Shown piece after piece: positions 7,172-16,417 of a DNA stretch of 24,108 nt. Numbering within the stretch: position 1 is the stretch's first letter; each line of letters begins with the position of its first letter. The notes below the pieces were generated by a model. That model saw only the letters and a program-made list of their open reading frames with translations, did not search any database and was not told the DNA's origin. The DNA comes from Nitrospirae bacterium GWC2_56_14 (lineage in GTDB: Bacteria > Nitrospirota > UBA9217), in the NCBI GenBank assembly GCA_001803705.1, contig MHDY01000024.1, positions 6,694 to 30,801 on the forward strand. Direction: 5' to 3'. A program made the translations under genes and the position numbers.

Positions 7172-10100
7172 TCACCTGCCTTTTGTTTCTTGCTTCTCTT
7201 CCTTCTTCTGCTCTTCCACAACCATCGTCCCCGGCAACGTCCTTGCACGTACAGCCCGATTATACATGGATTCTGCAAACGCCGGCGGTATCACGTACTT
7301 GCCTTTATTCGTCGCCTTGATGCGATACACGAACTCCTGTGCCGAATCACCCACACTGCCGAAGAGCACCACCCTGTCTTCGCGGATATCCACGAAGTCC
7401 GGCTGCCAGGTGGACGCATCCGTGCCGATGGGAGAATCCCAGCGCTTCACTGTCTCTCGCTCCCCGGATTGTCCCTCTCCGCTCTCGCCCTCACCTTCAC
7501 CGTCCCCCTCAACTTCCTCGTTTCTCTGCTCCGATACCTGTGCTGGCTGAGACGCTGGCCGTGATTTTTCGATCACCACGTCGAACCCTCCGGGCAGAAG
7601 GTCCACAATCGCTACGTTGCTGTGGTATCCGGACTTGACAGACCGCATCTTGAAGTGAACCTCTATCTCCGAACCGAGAGCTGTTGACGTGATCACGTTT
7701 CCCTTGAGGTCACGGTACTCGCGCTGGACCTCGATACCGTCCTTGATCTCCTTTTGGGGCAGAGACTTATCGAAACCAGCCATCGTGACTTGATAGAACG
7801 TGGGAAAGCCGCTCTTGCTCTCGACCCGTACCTTCTTTGCTTCATTCGAGAAGGCTACCTTGGGGAAGAGCCCCTTCGGCAGGACAAGGTCCTTCATCCC
7901 CTTTTCAAGAATTTCTTTGATCTTGATCTCGGCAACAGCCTTCTCGCCCACTGCTTCAGCATAGGAGTCCATGGCAAGGATCGCATAAGCCGACGTTATG
8001 GTATTGAAACTGCCGCTCGATATCCCGTTCACGATGCACTCCATGCACAGGATGTCCCCTTCGGAGAACTTCTTGAACCTCTCGGGGAAGTGTTTTCCAA
8101 GAATGTAAAGATGCTGAGAGTCACGGGCCAGACTGTCGTAAAAATTTTCATAATCCGGGTCAACAGGTTGACCCATCTTCAGTCCTGCAATAAGATCGTC
8201 TGCCTTTGAATCGAGCTTGAGCAGTTTGTAAGTAGCCGCAAGATAAGAGGCCGTAAGGTCCTTCTTCCACTTTTTCGTTTCCTTGGCCTTGTCGAGCTGC
8301 TCCCGCATGGCATTCACATAGTCCGTGGTAACGACGCCGTTCCTGGTCAGAAGATAGATCGCGTATGCACTGGTGCGCGCCTTGGCAAGGGAATCGCTCC
8401 CGGTCATGCCCTTTCTGCCTAGATAAGCAAGATAGGCGAGCCCGCGATCCATAAGCTCCTGAGGTACGGCAAAACCCCGTTCTCTTGCTTCGGTCAGGAA
8501 GTGCATGGCATAGATGCTTGCGTAGTCCGAGACGTGGGAATTCGCAGCCCAGAATCCGAAAGCGCCATCGGCGTTCTGGCGCGACCGCAGCACGCTGATC
8601 GTCTTCTCCAGATTATCCCCCGCCTTCTTGTGCGTATAACCGAACTCCGGCCGGTTCTTGAGCACAATTGCCGGAAAGGCCTGGCTCACGAGCTGCTCCG
8701 TGCACAGATAAGGGAACTTCTCCAGATAGGCAACGAGGCCATGGGCCAGGCTGAGCGGTATGGGCGACGCAGTGGCGTCCAGGGTCCGGAACTCGGGATG
8801 CATGGTCCGTTTCACTTCTACATCAGCTTTTCCGGATTTGAAAGACCCGCTCTTTACATCCGTCATGTACGGAATCGGAGGTCGCACGCTTGTCTCGGTG
8901 GAATAAGCGGTTTTCTTTACACCGAGAGAAGCGGTAAAGGTGAAGCGGCCGGATCCCAACACCTCTTTCGCCCGTACCTTGAAAGATGCGCTTTCCTCCC
9001 TGCCTTCTGCTATCTTCAGGGAACGCTGTCCCTTGTCCAATATTTCCAAATGTTCCGATGTAGAAAGATCGAGGTTAACTGTTGCCTCCTTACCGGACCC
9101 CTCTGCATTATTTGCAACACTAACGGTAACAATGAACTCGTCGCCCGGCGCCACGAAGGTCGGCACATTCGGACTCAGTACGAAATGGCCACGCACAGCT
9201 GCCCTTTTCTGGTTTGCGCCGATCGCGTCGGGAGCCACGGCCACTGCCATGACCCGGATCGTGCCGTTGAAGTAATCGGGCACCCGGTAGACCAGCTCCC
9301 TGGTCGATGTGTCGATATTCACGATGCCCGACCAGTAGACCACGGGCTTGTCGCGTTTGCGCTTAAAGGGGTTCAGGTTCTGGCCGAGAGCCTTGCCCGC
9401 TTCGTCACCGCCTGCAGCCGAGAGCATGCGTACGATCGAGTTCTCCGGCATGATGAGGTCCAGGATCTGGGCCGTCTGCACTTCCAGCGCACGCTTGCGG
9501 AAAAAGTGTTCAAGGGGGTCAGGCGTCGTGTAATGGGCCACCTGGAGGATGCCCTCGTCCACGGCATAAACCACGGCCTTGCCAGTCTTGTTCCCTTTGT
9601 AGCGTATTTTAAAGGGTTCCCCAGGCCGGGCGAGCTCGGGCGTATCGATGTCGATCTTGATGGTCCTTCTCTCGCGGCTTACCGAGAAGGGCATCACGCC
9701 GTAGCTTAAAGGGCTCATGAAAATTTCCCTGGAGTCCAGACCCCGGACAAAGGAGACGTTCACGTACCCGTTCCCTTCGAAATTGACGGGAACCCGGATC
9801 TTCTGGATTGAGTTCGTTGCAGTCGTTGTAAACCACTTGGTCGCGTATACCCGGTCCCGCTCGATGGTGATAAGCCCGGCCCCGGTGTAGGGGGCGCGGA
9901 TCTGAAGCTCGATCTCCTCGCCCGGCGAGTAGTCCGACTTGTTCAGCTTGATCAAAAGCTCGGCGTTCTTCTCCAGGCTTCGGGTGAGGTTCCCCATGCC
10001 GGCAACACTGAAGGACACACGGCTGAGTTCTGTTTTTTTATCATTCCGCACGATCAGCAGAAAATCTCCTGGATTGGCAGTCGGCAGCCGGAACTTCGTG

Positions 10101-13100
10101 CCTTGCTCGGAAAGCGACAGGTCCGTTGTACTGACCGGTATTTCCTTCTTAAGGGACTGATATTTATAAACGCCGCTCGACTGCTTGGTCAGGACCGAGA
10201 CATAGCGTTCTTCGATGACCTGTGCTTTGAGAGCCTTAATCCCGGTCTTCTTGAGCGACGGGTCGATCGCGATCAGTTCCACGGTCCTGCTGCTGCCCTT
10301 GTGGATATAGGTGAGGTCGCCGTCGGGCTTGTAGCCCACGAGATAGGAGCGCGGAGACACGAGGACCGTGCTCGTCGAACCGACGCTCCGGCCTCCTTCG
10401 AGTTCGTAGCCTTCAGCCGCAAAAGTCAGGCGATAGGTGGCTTTGTCAAAACGTCCCAGGTTGAGATCGATCTCAGCGTCGCCCCTTTCGTTCGTGACCG
10501 CATCGGGCAGGGGCTCGACAAAGCTTGTTTCCGCTTTTGACGGATCGAAGAAGATATAGTCCTGGTATTGTTTGAAGGCCGGCGAAGACGGCGCGAGCGT
10601 CACCTCGGCCGCAACGCGGTGATTGACCGCAGGAGTGCCGTAAAGGTTCATGAGGTTCACCATGCCTTTGAGGCCTGTTGGCGAAACCCAGCCTTCCTTT
10701 CGATCCTGGGAGAGTTTCGTCGAAATTTTCAAACGATCAGGCAGGAACTCCTCCACGCGCACCGATGCCGATCCAAGGAGCGTTCCCCGTTTTTTATCCT
10801 TCACAATGTAGAGGTTCGTCGTGTACCTTCCCGTTGGGGAAGTGTCCTCGGTCTGGTATTTGACCTCCTCGAATCCCGAGGCACTCAGGCTGATCTTCTG
10901 CCTCTTTACCTCCAGCCCCCGGGAGTCCATGATCGAGGCTTCAAGCGGGATGCCGGCGAGCTGTCGCCTCCAGTTCGCGGACTTGACGATGATGCCGACA
11001 TGGAATTCGTCTCCGGGCCGGTAAATGCCGCGGTCCGAGAAGAGGTACGCATCAAGCCGGTCCGCAGCCCCCTCGGTCACCACACCGCCGATATCGAACC
11101 GGGAGAAGTTGAGTTTTCGTTCGCTCCGTTCATAGGGCAGAAAAGAGATATCGCTCCCTTTCCGAACAAGATAGACCGTGGGAGCTTTTTCATGTTCGAA
11201 ATCGGTCAGCTTCGGGAACTGCGCCCGGCCTTCCGCATCGGTATCTGCACCGAATACGGGCACGCCGTTCTTCCCCAGGATGTCGACGCGGGCCCCGGAA
11301 ACGGGGTGCCCGGTCTGGATGGACTGGACAAAAACATCGTGGGTCCCATCAGCACTATCTTTGACCAGTACTCCCAGGTCCGTGATCAGGATCAGGCGTT
11401 TGTCTCTTTTACCGGTGGTTTTCTTGTTCTTTGGGTCCCAGCTTTCCACCTTCAGGAAGAACATGCCCCGGTTCGTATACTTCTCGGTTTTAAGGTACCG
11501 GGAAAAATCGAAGGTCGTATATTGGGCCTTGCCCTGTTCCCCCTGTCCTAAAACGCGGATCTCGGTAAAACGCTCAGAGATATTTTCTTCGTTGAAATCG
11601 TAGTTCTGAAATTCCGGACTCTTAATATCGCCCCGGGTTTGGGTCACGAGATGATTGATGTCATCGGGAACCACGCGGCCGATCACGAACCGGACAGCCT
11701 CGATGTCCCGGGCGAACACGGATATCCGTTTTTCGCCGTGCAGGCTCAGGATCGAGCCCTGGGCCATGATGCCCAGTTCCTGCGGGAAGTCGGGCACGCG
11801 CTGGATAGCATCAAACTCTTCCGCAAGCAGGTACCCACCGAAGGACTTGATACCCTTATTCAGTTTTATATACAGGGAGCGGCCGGGAGGCACCGTATAT
11901 TTGAAACTGTGAAGTTCCGAATATTCCCGGTCCCGCGGCAGGGGTTTCAGCTTGACCGATGTCGACTGTTCCAGAATCTCCGGTCCGATCTTGGAAGGGT
12001 CGGACCATTCAGACCACTGATAGTCCTTCTTCCCCTCCTGCTTCTGGATCGGCGGCAGGTCTTTCGGCAGGACGACAACGGAAAGGTTCTTTACAATCTC
12101 AGCTTCAGACACTCCCGCCGTGGTGGCCACCACGAGAACCTGCTCAGGCTCGTACCGCTCGTTCCGCACAAGGGACAGCTCGACTGAATCGATCCGGAGC
12201 AAAGTGAATTTGCCCGGTATCGGTACTGTTGTCTTAATGGGCTCGCCCGTACTCGGTCCGCCGCGTTCAGCACGTATGCCGGAATCGATGTCGAGGGACA
12301 TTGATGTGTCCTTTTCAGGGATATCCAGCGGTTTGGACTGGATGTATGCTTCACCCTTGTACTTGTCGTAGGACACGGTAAAAGGATAGCCTTTGCCGCC
12401 GATGCCGAGGATACCGGTCTTCCGGTCGGCCCGCTCCAGCTTGATCCGCTTCTCGAAATCCACGGAGTCCACGGGATGGGTGAACTTGATCGTGGCGATG
12501 ACCTTCTTTATCTTCGGGTCCTCGGGGTCTTGATAAAACTCGGCGCTCACCTGCTCGGCCTCGAAGCGGGGCGTCCTGAAAGAGTAGGAGTACGTGGAAA
12601 GCTTGACATGGTCGGGAAAGAGTGACTTGTCCATGTGTACGGTGTATTCGGTGCCCGGCAGCCAGTCCGCTCTCGGCTTAAAGAGAAGCGCGTTGTCCTT
12701 TACGCACGTCCATTCACCTTCAATGACGGGTGATATGGAGATGCCCTGAGTCAGGGACTTGCCGATGAGATCGAGACGGGCGGCGGAACCGCTGAACAGA
12801 ACACGAATTGGATCGGGTCTCGGGACGTCCTCAAGTTTGGTAAACTCAGGTGACGTACCGGAAACCTGGATAAGCCCCCTGCGGTGCGCTGCATACCACA
12901 TGATCAGAACAAAGATGACGAAGACGGCCCCAAGAACGGTCCCGAGCCGTTTGAAGTTGATTCCACGCGGGTTTTCTCCGGCAGAGACGGCCTCGCCAGC
13001 CCGTAATCGCGGCGTTTTTTTGATGAGTGAGCGGGCAGCAGTGGTGATGCGAGTGCCAAGGGATTTTACATTCGATGTGAAGTTTTTAAGGAAATCGAAC

Positions 13101-13201
13101 CACGGTGGAGGAGTCCAGGAAAAAGAACCAAAGAACTTCGAAAGGATGCCGAGCACTCCCTTGAACAACGCGCTGATTAGCTTCACAATCAACCTCCCCA
13201 T
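7172..13201 (-). CDS. membrane-anchored alpha-2-macroglobulin family protein (A2M-1)
   Basis: This 2009-residue protein is predicted to trap proteases covalently in the periplasm. Residues 1-85 are basic and probably cytoplasmic. A helix at about 86-104 (LGTVLGAVFVIFVLIMWYAA) anchors the rest outside. Macroglobulin-type beta domains follow, with the diagnostic DRGIYRPGDEF near 722. The A2M core (VYAVDEGIL, then VYWSGIVNID near 1290) precedes the thioester domain with intact CTEQ (Cys1500, Gln1503). The C-terminal beta domain is interrupted near 1885-1910 by a Glu/Gly-rich linker. It is longer than E. coli YfhM, which is a lipoprotein. The ATG at 13201 is 16 bases after the M15 peptidase gene, with AGGA some 12 bases before it, so the two are probably cotranscribed. 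Its C-terminus resembles that of A2M-2, indicating paralogy. Confidence 0.93.
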   Translation of the reverse strand: MGRLIVKLISALFKGVLGILSKFFGSFSWTPPPWFDFLKNFTSNVKSLGTRITTAARSLIKKTPRLRAGEAVSAGENPRGINFKRLGTVLGAVFVIFVLIMWYAAHRRGLIQVSGTSPEFTKLEDVPRPDPIRVLFSGSAARLDLIGKSLTQGISISPVIEGEWTCVKDNALLFKPRADWLPGTEYTVHMDKSLFPDHVKLSTYSYSFRTPRFEAEQVSAEFYQDPEDPKIKKVIATIKFTHPVDSVDFEKRIKLERADRKTGILGIGGKGYPFTVSYDKYKGEAYIQSKPLDIPEKDTSMSLDIDSGIRAERGGPSTGEPIKTTVPIPGKFTLLRIDSVELSLVRNERYEPEQVLVVATTAGVSEAEIVKNLSVVVLPKDLPPIQKQEGKKDYQWSEWSDPSKIGPEILEQSTSVKLKPLPRDREYSELHSFKYTVPPGRSLYIKLNKGIKSFGGYLLAEEFDAIQRVPDFPQELGIMAQGSILSLHGEKRISVFARDIEAVRFVIGRVVPDDINHLVTQTRGDIKSPEFQNYDFNEENISERFTEIRVLGQGEQGKAQYTTFDFSRYLKTEKYTNRGMFFLKVESWDPKNKKTTGKRDKRLILITDLGVLVKDSADGTHDVFVQSIQTGHPVSGARVDILGKNGVPVFGADTDAEGRAQFPKLTDFEHEKAPTVYLVRKGSDISFLPYERSERKLNFSRFDIGGVVTEGAADRLDAYLFSDRGIYRPGDEFHVGIIVKSANWRRQLAGIPLEASIMDSRGLEVKRQKISLSASGFEEVKYQTEDTSPTGRYTTNLYIVKDKKRGTLLGSASVRVEEFLPDRLKISTKLSQDRKEGWVSPTGLKGMVNLMNLYGTPAVNHRVAAEVTLAPSSPAFKQYQDYIFFDPSKAETSFVEPLPDAVTNERGDAEIDLNLGRFDKATYRLTFAAEGYELEGGRSVGSTSTVLVSPRSYLVGYKPDGDLTYIHKGSSRTVELIAIDPSLKKTGIKALKAQVIEERYVSVLTKQSSGVYKYQSLKKEIPVSTTDLSLSEQGTKFRLPTANPGDFLLIVRNDKKTELSRVSFSVAGMGNLTRSLEKNAELLIKLNKSDYSPGEEIELQIRAPYTGAGLITIERDRVYATKWFTTTATNSIQKIRVPVNFEGNGYVNVSFVRGLDSREIFMSPLSYGVMPFSVSRERRTIKIDIDTPELARPGEPFKIRYKGNKTGKAVVYAVDEGILQVAHYTTPDPLEHFFRKRALEVQTAQILDLIMPENSIVRMLSAAGGDEAGKALGQNLNPFKRKRDKPVVYWSGIVNIDTSTRELVYRVPDYFNGTIRVMAVAVAPDAIGANQKRAAVRGHFVLSPNVPTFVAPGDEFIVTVSVANNAEGSGKEATVNLDLSTSEHLEILDKGQRSLKIAEGREESASFKVRAKEVLGSGRFTFTASLGVKKTAYSTETSVRPPIPYMTDVKSGSFKSGKADVEVKRTMHPEFRTLDATASPIPLSLAHGLVAYLEKFPYLCTEQLVSQAFPAIVLKNRPEFGYTHKKAGDNLEKTISVLRSRQNADGAFGFWAANSHVSDYASIYAMHFLTEARERGFAVPQELMDRGLAYLAYLGRKGMTGSDSLAKARTSAYAIYLLTRNGVVTTDYVNAMREQLDKAKETKKWKKDLTASYLAATYKLLKLDSKADDLIAGLKMGQPVDPDYENFYDSLARDSQHLYILGKHFPERFKKFSEGDILCMECIVNGISSGSFNTITSAYAILAMDSYAEAVGEKAVAEIKIKEILEKGMKDLVLPKGLFPKVAFSNEAKKVRVESKSGFPTFYQVTMAGFDKSLPQKEIKDGIEVQREYRDLKGNVITSTALGSEIEVHFKMRSVKSGYHSNVAIVDLLPGGFDVVIEKSRPASQPAQVSEQRNEEVEGDGEGEGESGEGQSGERETVKRWDSPIGTDASTWQPDFVDIREDRVVLFGSVGDSAQEFVYRIKATNKGKYVIPPAFAESMYNRAVRARTLPGTMVVEEQKKEEKQETKGR

Positions 13202-13217
13202 GGTTTCAACTATCCTA

Positions 13218-13868
13218 CTAATACCCCGTTATTGAAAAATGCATGAAATCTTTCTGTTTCCCCGCGATCTCGCCGCCCCATTTGAAACCAGCCTGCTTGA
13301 ACAGGGTGACGATACTGTTGCTCTTATCGAGCGTTCCTGGTACGCCGGGTTTCCATTCACCGCCACGGATCAGACGGCACTGCGAGCCAAATTCAATGCA
13401 GTTATCGTACAGCCCATTCAGTTCTGAGTTAATATCGATGGCCGTCCCGAAGGAATGATTGCTGAATTCGGTGCGATTGCCGTTGCCGTCAACCGGGCCG
13501 CGCGATTTGATCACGTGGTAGCCAACGACCGTATGGATCGGCGCGCCGTTTATGATCATATCCCCGAGAATGGAGCGCACCCTCGGCGCCAGCTGAAAGC
13601 AGAGAGAAAACGGTTGCAGCGGCGGGATGCTGATGCGTTCCTGATCTTCGCTGCAGACCGTGCACCCAGTTGCGGAGTCCTGTTCATTGGCCGCAAGCTC
13701 CGCGTAGGAATGCTTGACCTTCCTTGTGTCGCTGCTGCTTTTTTGGTTCACATTCCATATCTGCATTTCATAGGTGCATGCCGAAGGTATGTTGCGTTCC
13801 TTTAGTGCAGCGGCGCCATGTGACGATAAACAACAAAGAACCATAACAACCGTAGTAAAAAAACGCAT
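13218..13868 (-). CDS. M15-family peptidoglycan carboxypeptidase-like protein (VanY/M15C type)
   Basis: The 216-residue protein starts with a Sec signal peptide (residues 1-20, MRFFTTVVMVLCCLSSHGAA). The ATG at 13868 was chosen because the signal peptide starts there and AGGT lies just upstream. The C-terminal half carries the zinc peptidase signature: SNHSFGTAID (136-145) supplies H138 and D145, and DFMHFS (207-212) supplies D207 and H210. GYHVIKSRG (116-124) fits the strand before the first ligand. Enzymes of this family cut D-Ala-D-Ala or L-Ala-D-Glu bonds in the wall. The first 75 residues are unique and Cys-rich (C31, C69, C72). Its place between PBP1C-2 and A2M-1, in one apparent transcript, links wall trimming to the A2M/PBP1C system. 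Substrate specificity cannot be read from sequence. Confidence 0.88.
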   Translation of the reverse strand: MRFFTTVVMVLCCLSSHGAAALKERNIPSACTYEMQIWNVNQKSSSDTRKVKHSYAELAANEQDSATGCTVCSEDQERISIPPLQPFSLCFQLAPRVRSILGDMIINGAPIHTVVGYHVIKSRGPVDGNGNRTEFSNHSFGTAIDINSELNGLYDNCIEFGSQCRLIRGGEWKPGVPGTLDKSNSIVTLFKQAGFKWGGEIAGKQKDFMHFSITGY

Positions 13869-13953
13869 AATTACCTGGACCTCATGGCTCAGAATTTTCA
13901 TCACAGCAGTGTACGAGAATGCACGTATAAGATAAAGACCTTTTCACAACAAC

Positions 13954-16368
13954 TTACTGCACGATAATTCTCACCCGCTTCGACGAGAAGGGTGCGTCCG
14001 GCAGCCGGGCCTGTATTGTGTGCTCTCCCGGAGTGAGCATAAGGCGCGCGGTGTAAGGATAGTCCGCAGTCTGGAATGGCTTGCCGTCCACGTACCAGAG
14101 CAGCTGCGGAACAACGGGATTGACAACTGCCCGCAGGGCCAGCGTGGCCTGGTCCTTGGGCGTTTCAGGGTCGCGAATCAAGCGCAAGCCGTCTTCCGGG
14201 GAAACGATGCTGATTAAGATCTTTTTTTCGCGCGGCGCCAGCAAAGCTTCCGCCGGTACTTGTGTAAACAGAGCAAAATCATCCGGCCTTCGGGGAGGTG
14301 TGCTGAGTCCTGCTGCCGCGGTCCACTCGGCGTACCGGGAAGGCAGATCAACGAAGGTCTTGACCGTTATGAACTCGCGGGGGGTCGTGGAGGTTGCCGG
14401 CATTCCGGTGCGGTTGTCCATGGCCGTCCTGACGTGGGCGCGGCAATGATTGACCGGATATTCGGTGGGTCTGAACCATTCCAGGGACACACGGTCGCAG
14501 GCGTCCGTTGCCAATTCTCCGGTCAGAGCGCAGACGCGGGCTGCTTTGAAGCCCCGCGGCGGCGCAAAGGACAGATCGTTCAGGCCGGCCCGCTGATCAG
14601 CGTGAAGAGTGGTTAATATTTTTTTTACCAGTTCCGCTGCCGAGGTCGAACCGGTCAGGTGGTTCATGGGTTGAAAATCCGGGTCCCCCACCCATACACC
14701 CACGAGATAGCGGACCGAGAACGCCATTGCCCAGGCGTCGCGGAACCGCGACGAGGTGCCGGTTTTGACCGCCACGGGAAAAGGAAATTCAAGAGCGCCC
14801 ATGCGGAAAAATCCCGGCATGCGAGCCAGCGGATCGGACAGAAACAGCGAGATCTGTCTTGTCGTATCTTCTGACAGAACACGGCGCTCCGCAGTTTTCA
14901 GCTGGCCTTCGAACCAGACCAGGTCGCCAAGGCTGCCTTCCCGCGAGAGCACGGAATAAGCCCGCACGAGTTTTTCGAGCGTGACCGGCAGGTTGCCGAT
15001 CGACATGCCTACCCCGTACCGGCTCGCCGGTTCCGCGCCCTCGTGCAGGCCGATGGTCCGCAGAAAATCATATCCTGTTTCGATGCCTATTTGCTCCAGA
15101 AGCGCGGCAGCAGGAACATTGCGGGAATTGGCCAGAGCGACCCGAGGCAGCACAGGACCCATGAACAGGGTATCGGCGTTCACTATCCCGCCAGGACCGC
15201 GCTGGAGGTCGTTCAAAATGGTTGCAGGTGTTATGTCGCGCTTTTCCAATGCAAGTGCGTAGAAGAATGGCTTTAACGCGCTGCCCGGAGACCGCAGGAC
15301 GTCTGCATAATCGATCGCGCCGGAATGGCTTTCGTCGAAATAATCCGTTGATCCGATCCAGGACCGGATCTCGTTGCTTTCCCGGTCCACGATAATGACC
15401 GCCGCGTTCCGGGCGCCCGAGGCGTCCCATGGCCGCACGGTCTTGTACACCAGGGTGCTCATTGCGTTCTGCAAATCCAGATCGAGCGTGGTCGTGACAA
15501 GACGATCTCCGCCCGGCAGAAGCTGCACCGACTTGTCCTTCAGCATACGTTCCATCCGAAGCAGGGCGTGCATGGCCTGTTCAGGCCTGATGCCCGGCCG
15601 CGGGACAGCAAGGTCCTGAATCTGGATACAGGCCAGTTCATACTCCTCGCTGCTCATTGCCTTGTCTCGGTACAGAAGGTCCAGGATGCGCTTTCCCCGG
15701 AGTGAAGCCCGCTTTTTCCCTTCGCTGGTAAAAGGATTCATGTGTTTCGGGGCCTGGGGGATCGCGGTCAAAAAGGCCGTTTCAGCCCAGCTCAGATCGT
15801 CAATAGGTTTGTCAAAATAGCGGCGACTGGCATAGGCAATGCCGTGGATCCGGTTGCCGTAGGGGACGATGCGCAGATAGTGTTTCAAGATCGTTTCTCG
15901 GCTGTATCTGTTCGTGAGGAAGAGCGCTGTCATTGCTTCCGCGGACTTCCGCAGATAGCTTCGGGAGCCCGGGTTTTGCATGCGGCTGACCTGCATGGCG
16001 ATCGTGGACGCGCCGGAGGACCGTTTCAGGTGAATGGCGTTTTGATACGCTGCCCTGGCGATCGCGAGGGCATCGACGCCCGGATGGCTCCAGAACCTGC
16101 GGTCTTCCACCGCCAGCGTTGCTGCAACGATGCGCGGGGGCAGGGCGTCAAGCTCCCAATAGCCGTACTCGCCGTCGAGTGGCGCGCCCACCTCTCCCAG
16201 GAACTTGCCGTGCCGGTCACGCAAAAAATACGTGGGGTCCGGTGAGATCAATTGGGCGCGGGTGTACGCAATGCCGGAAAGCAGGAGCAGTGTCGTGAGA
16301 AAAAGAATGCCAGCGAAGGTTAATAACCGGACATGCCGTTTTCCGAGCCATATTAATCGAGCGAACAT
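13954..16368 (-). CDS. pbpC: penicillin-binding protein 1C, second copy (PBP1C-2), divergent GT51 motifs
   Basis: The 804-residue protein starts at the ATG at 16368, with GGAG ten bases before it; an in-frame TTG at 16398 is less likely. A membrane helix (about 17-34) precedes the GT51 domain. Its catalytic Glu88 is in VEDRRFWSHPG. The next motif reads GASTIAMQ (119-126) instead of GGSTITMQ. The usual ILExYLN segment is ILKHYLR (160-166), with Lys and Arg at normally Glu and Asn positions. The transpeptidase is complete: S363-A-L-K366, SRN 415-417, KTG 535-537. A C-terminal BiPBP_C-like beta domain (about 715-804) is present. It is clearly diverged from the PBP1C at 3891-6314. It lies 49 bases after the small membrane protein and 85 before the M15 gene. 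Glycan polymerase activity may be weakened. Confidence 0.93.
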   Translation of the reverse strand: MFARLIWLGKRHVRLLTFAGILFLTTLLLLSGIAYTRAQLISPDPTYFLRDRHGKFLGEVGAPLDGEYGYWELDALPPRIVAATLAVEDRRFWSHPGVDALAIARAAYQNAIHLKRSSGASTIAMQVSRMQNPGSRSYLRKSAEAMTALFLTNRYSRETILKHYLRIVPYGNRIHGIAYASRRYFDKPIDDLSWAETAFLTAIPQAPKHMNPFTSEGKKRASLRGKRILDLLYRDKAMSSEEYELACIQIQDLAVPRPGIRPEQAMHALLRMERMLKDKSVQLLPGGDRLVTTTLDLDLQNAMSTLVYKTVRPWDASGARNAAVIIVDRESNEIRSWIGSTDYFDESHSGAIDYADVLRSPGSALKPFFYALALEKRDITPATILNDLQRGPGGIVNADTLFMGPVLPRVALANSRNVPAAALLEQIGIETGYDFLRTIGLHEGAEPASRYGVGMSIGNLPVTLEKLVRAYSVLSREGSLGDLVWFEGQLKTAERRVLSEDTTRQISLFLSDPLARMPGFFRMGALEFPFPVAVKTGTSSRFRDAWAMAFSVRYLVGVWVGDPDFQPMNHLTGSTSAAELVKKILTTLHADQRAGLNDLSFAPPRGFKAARVCALTGELATDACDRVSLEWFRPTEYPVNHCRAHVRTAMDNRTGMPATSTTPREFITVKTFVDLPSRYAEWTAAAGLSTPPRRPDDFALFTQVPAEALLAPREKKILISIVSPEDGLRLIRDPETPKDQATLALRAVVNPVVPQLLWYVDGKPFQTADYPYTARLMLTPGEHTIQARLPDAPFSSKRVRIIVQ

Positions 16369-16417
16369 GCTGATAATTCTCCGGTGGTTATGAAACAATT
16401 CTCAAGAGAGGCTTTTT

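Noticed and set aside
8501..11551. Long plus-strand open frames (8501-9709 and 10568-11551) opposite A2M-1
   Set aside because: They lie antisense to the A2M-1 coding frame, and have no ribosome binding site, domain or signal peptide.
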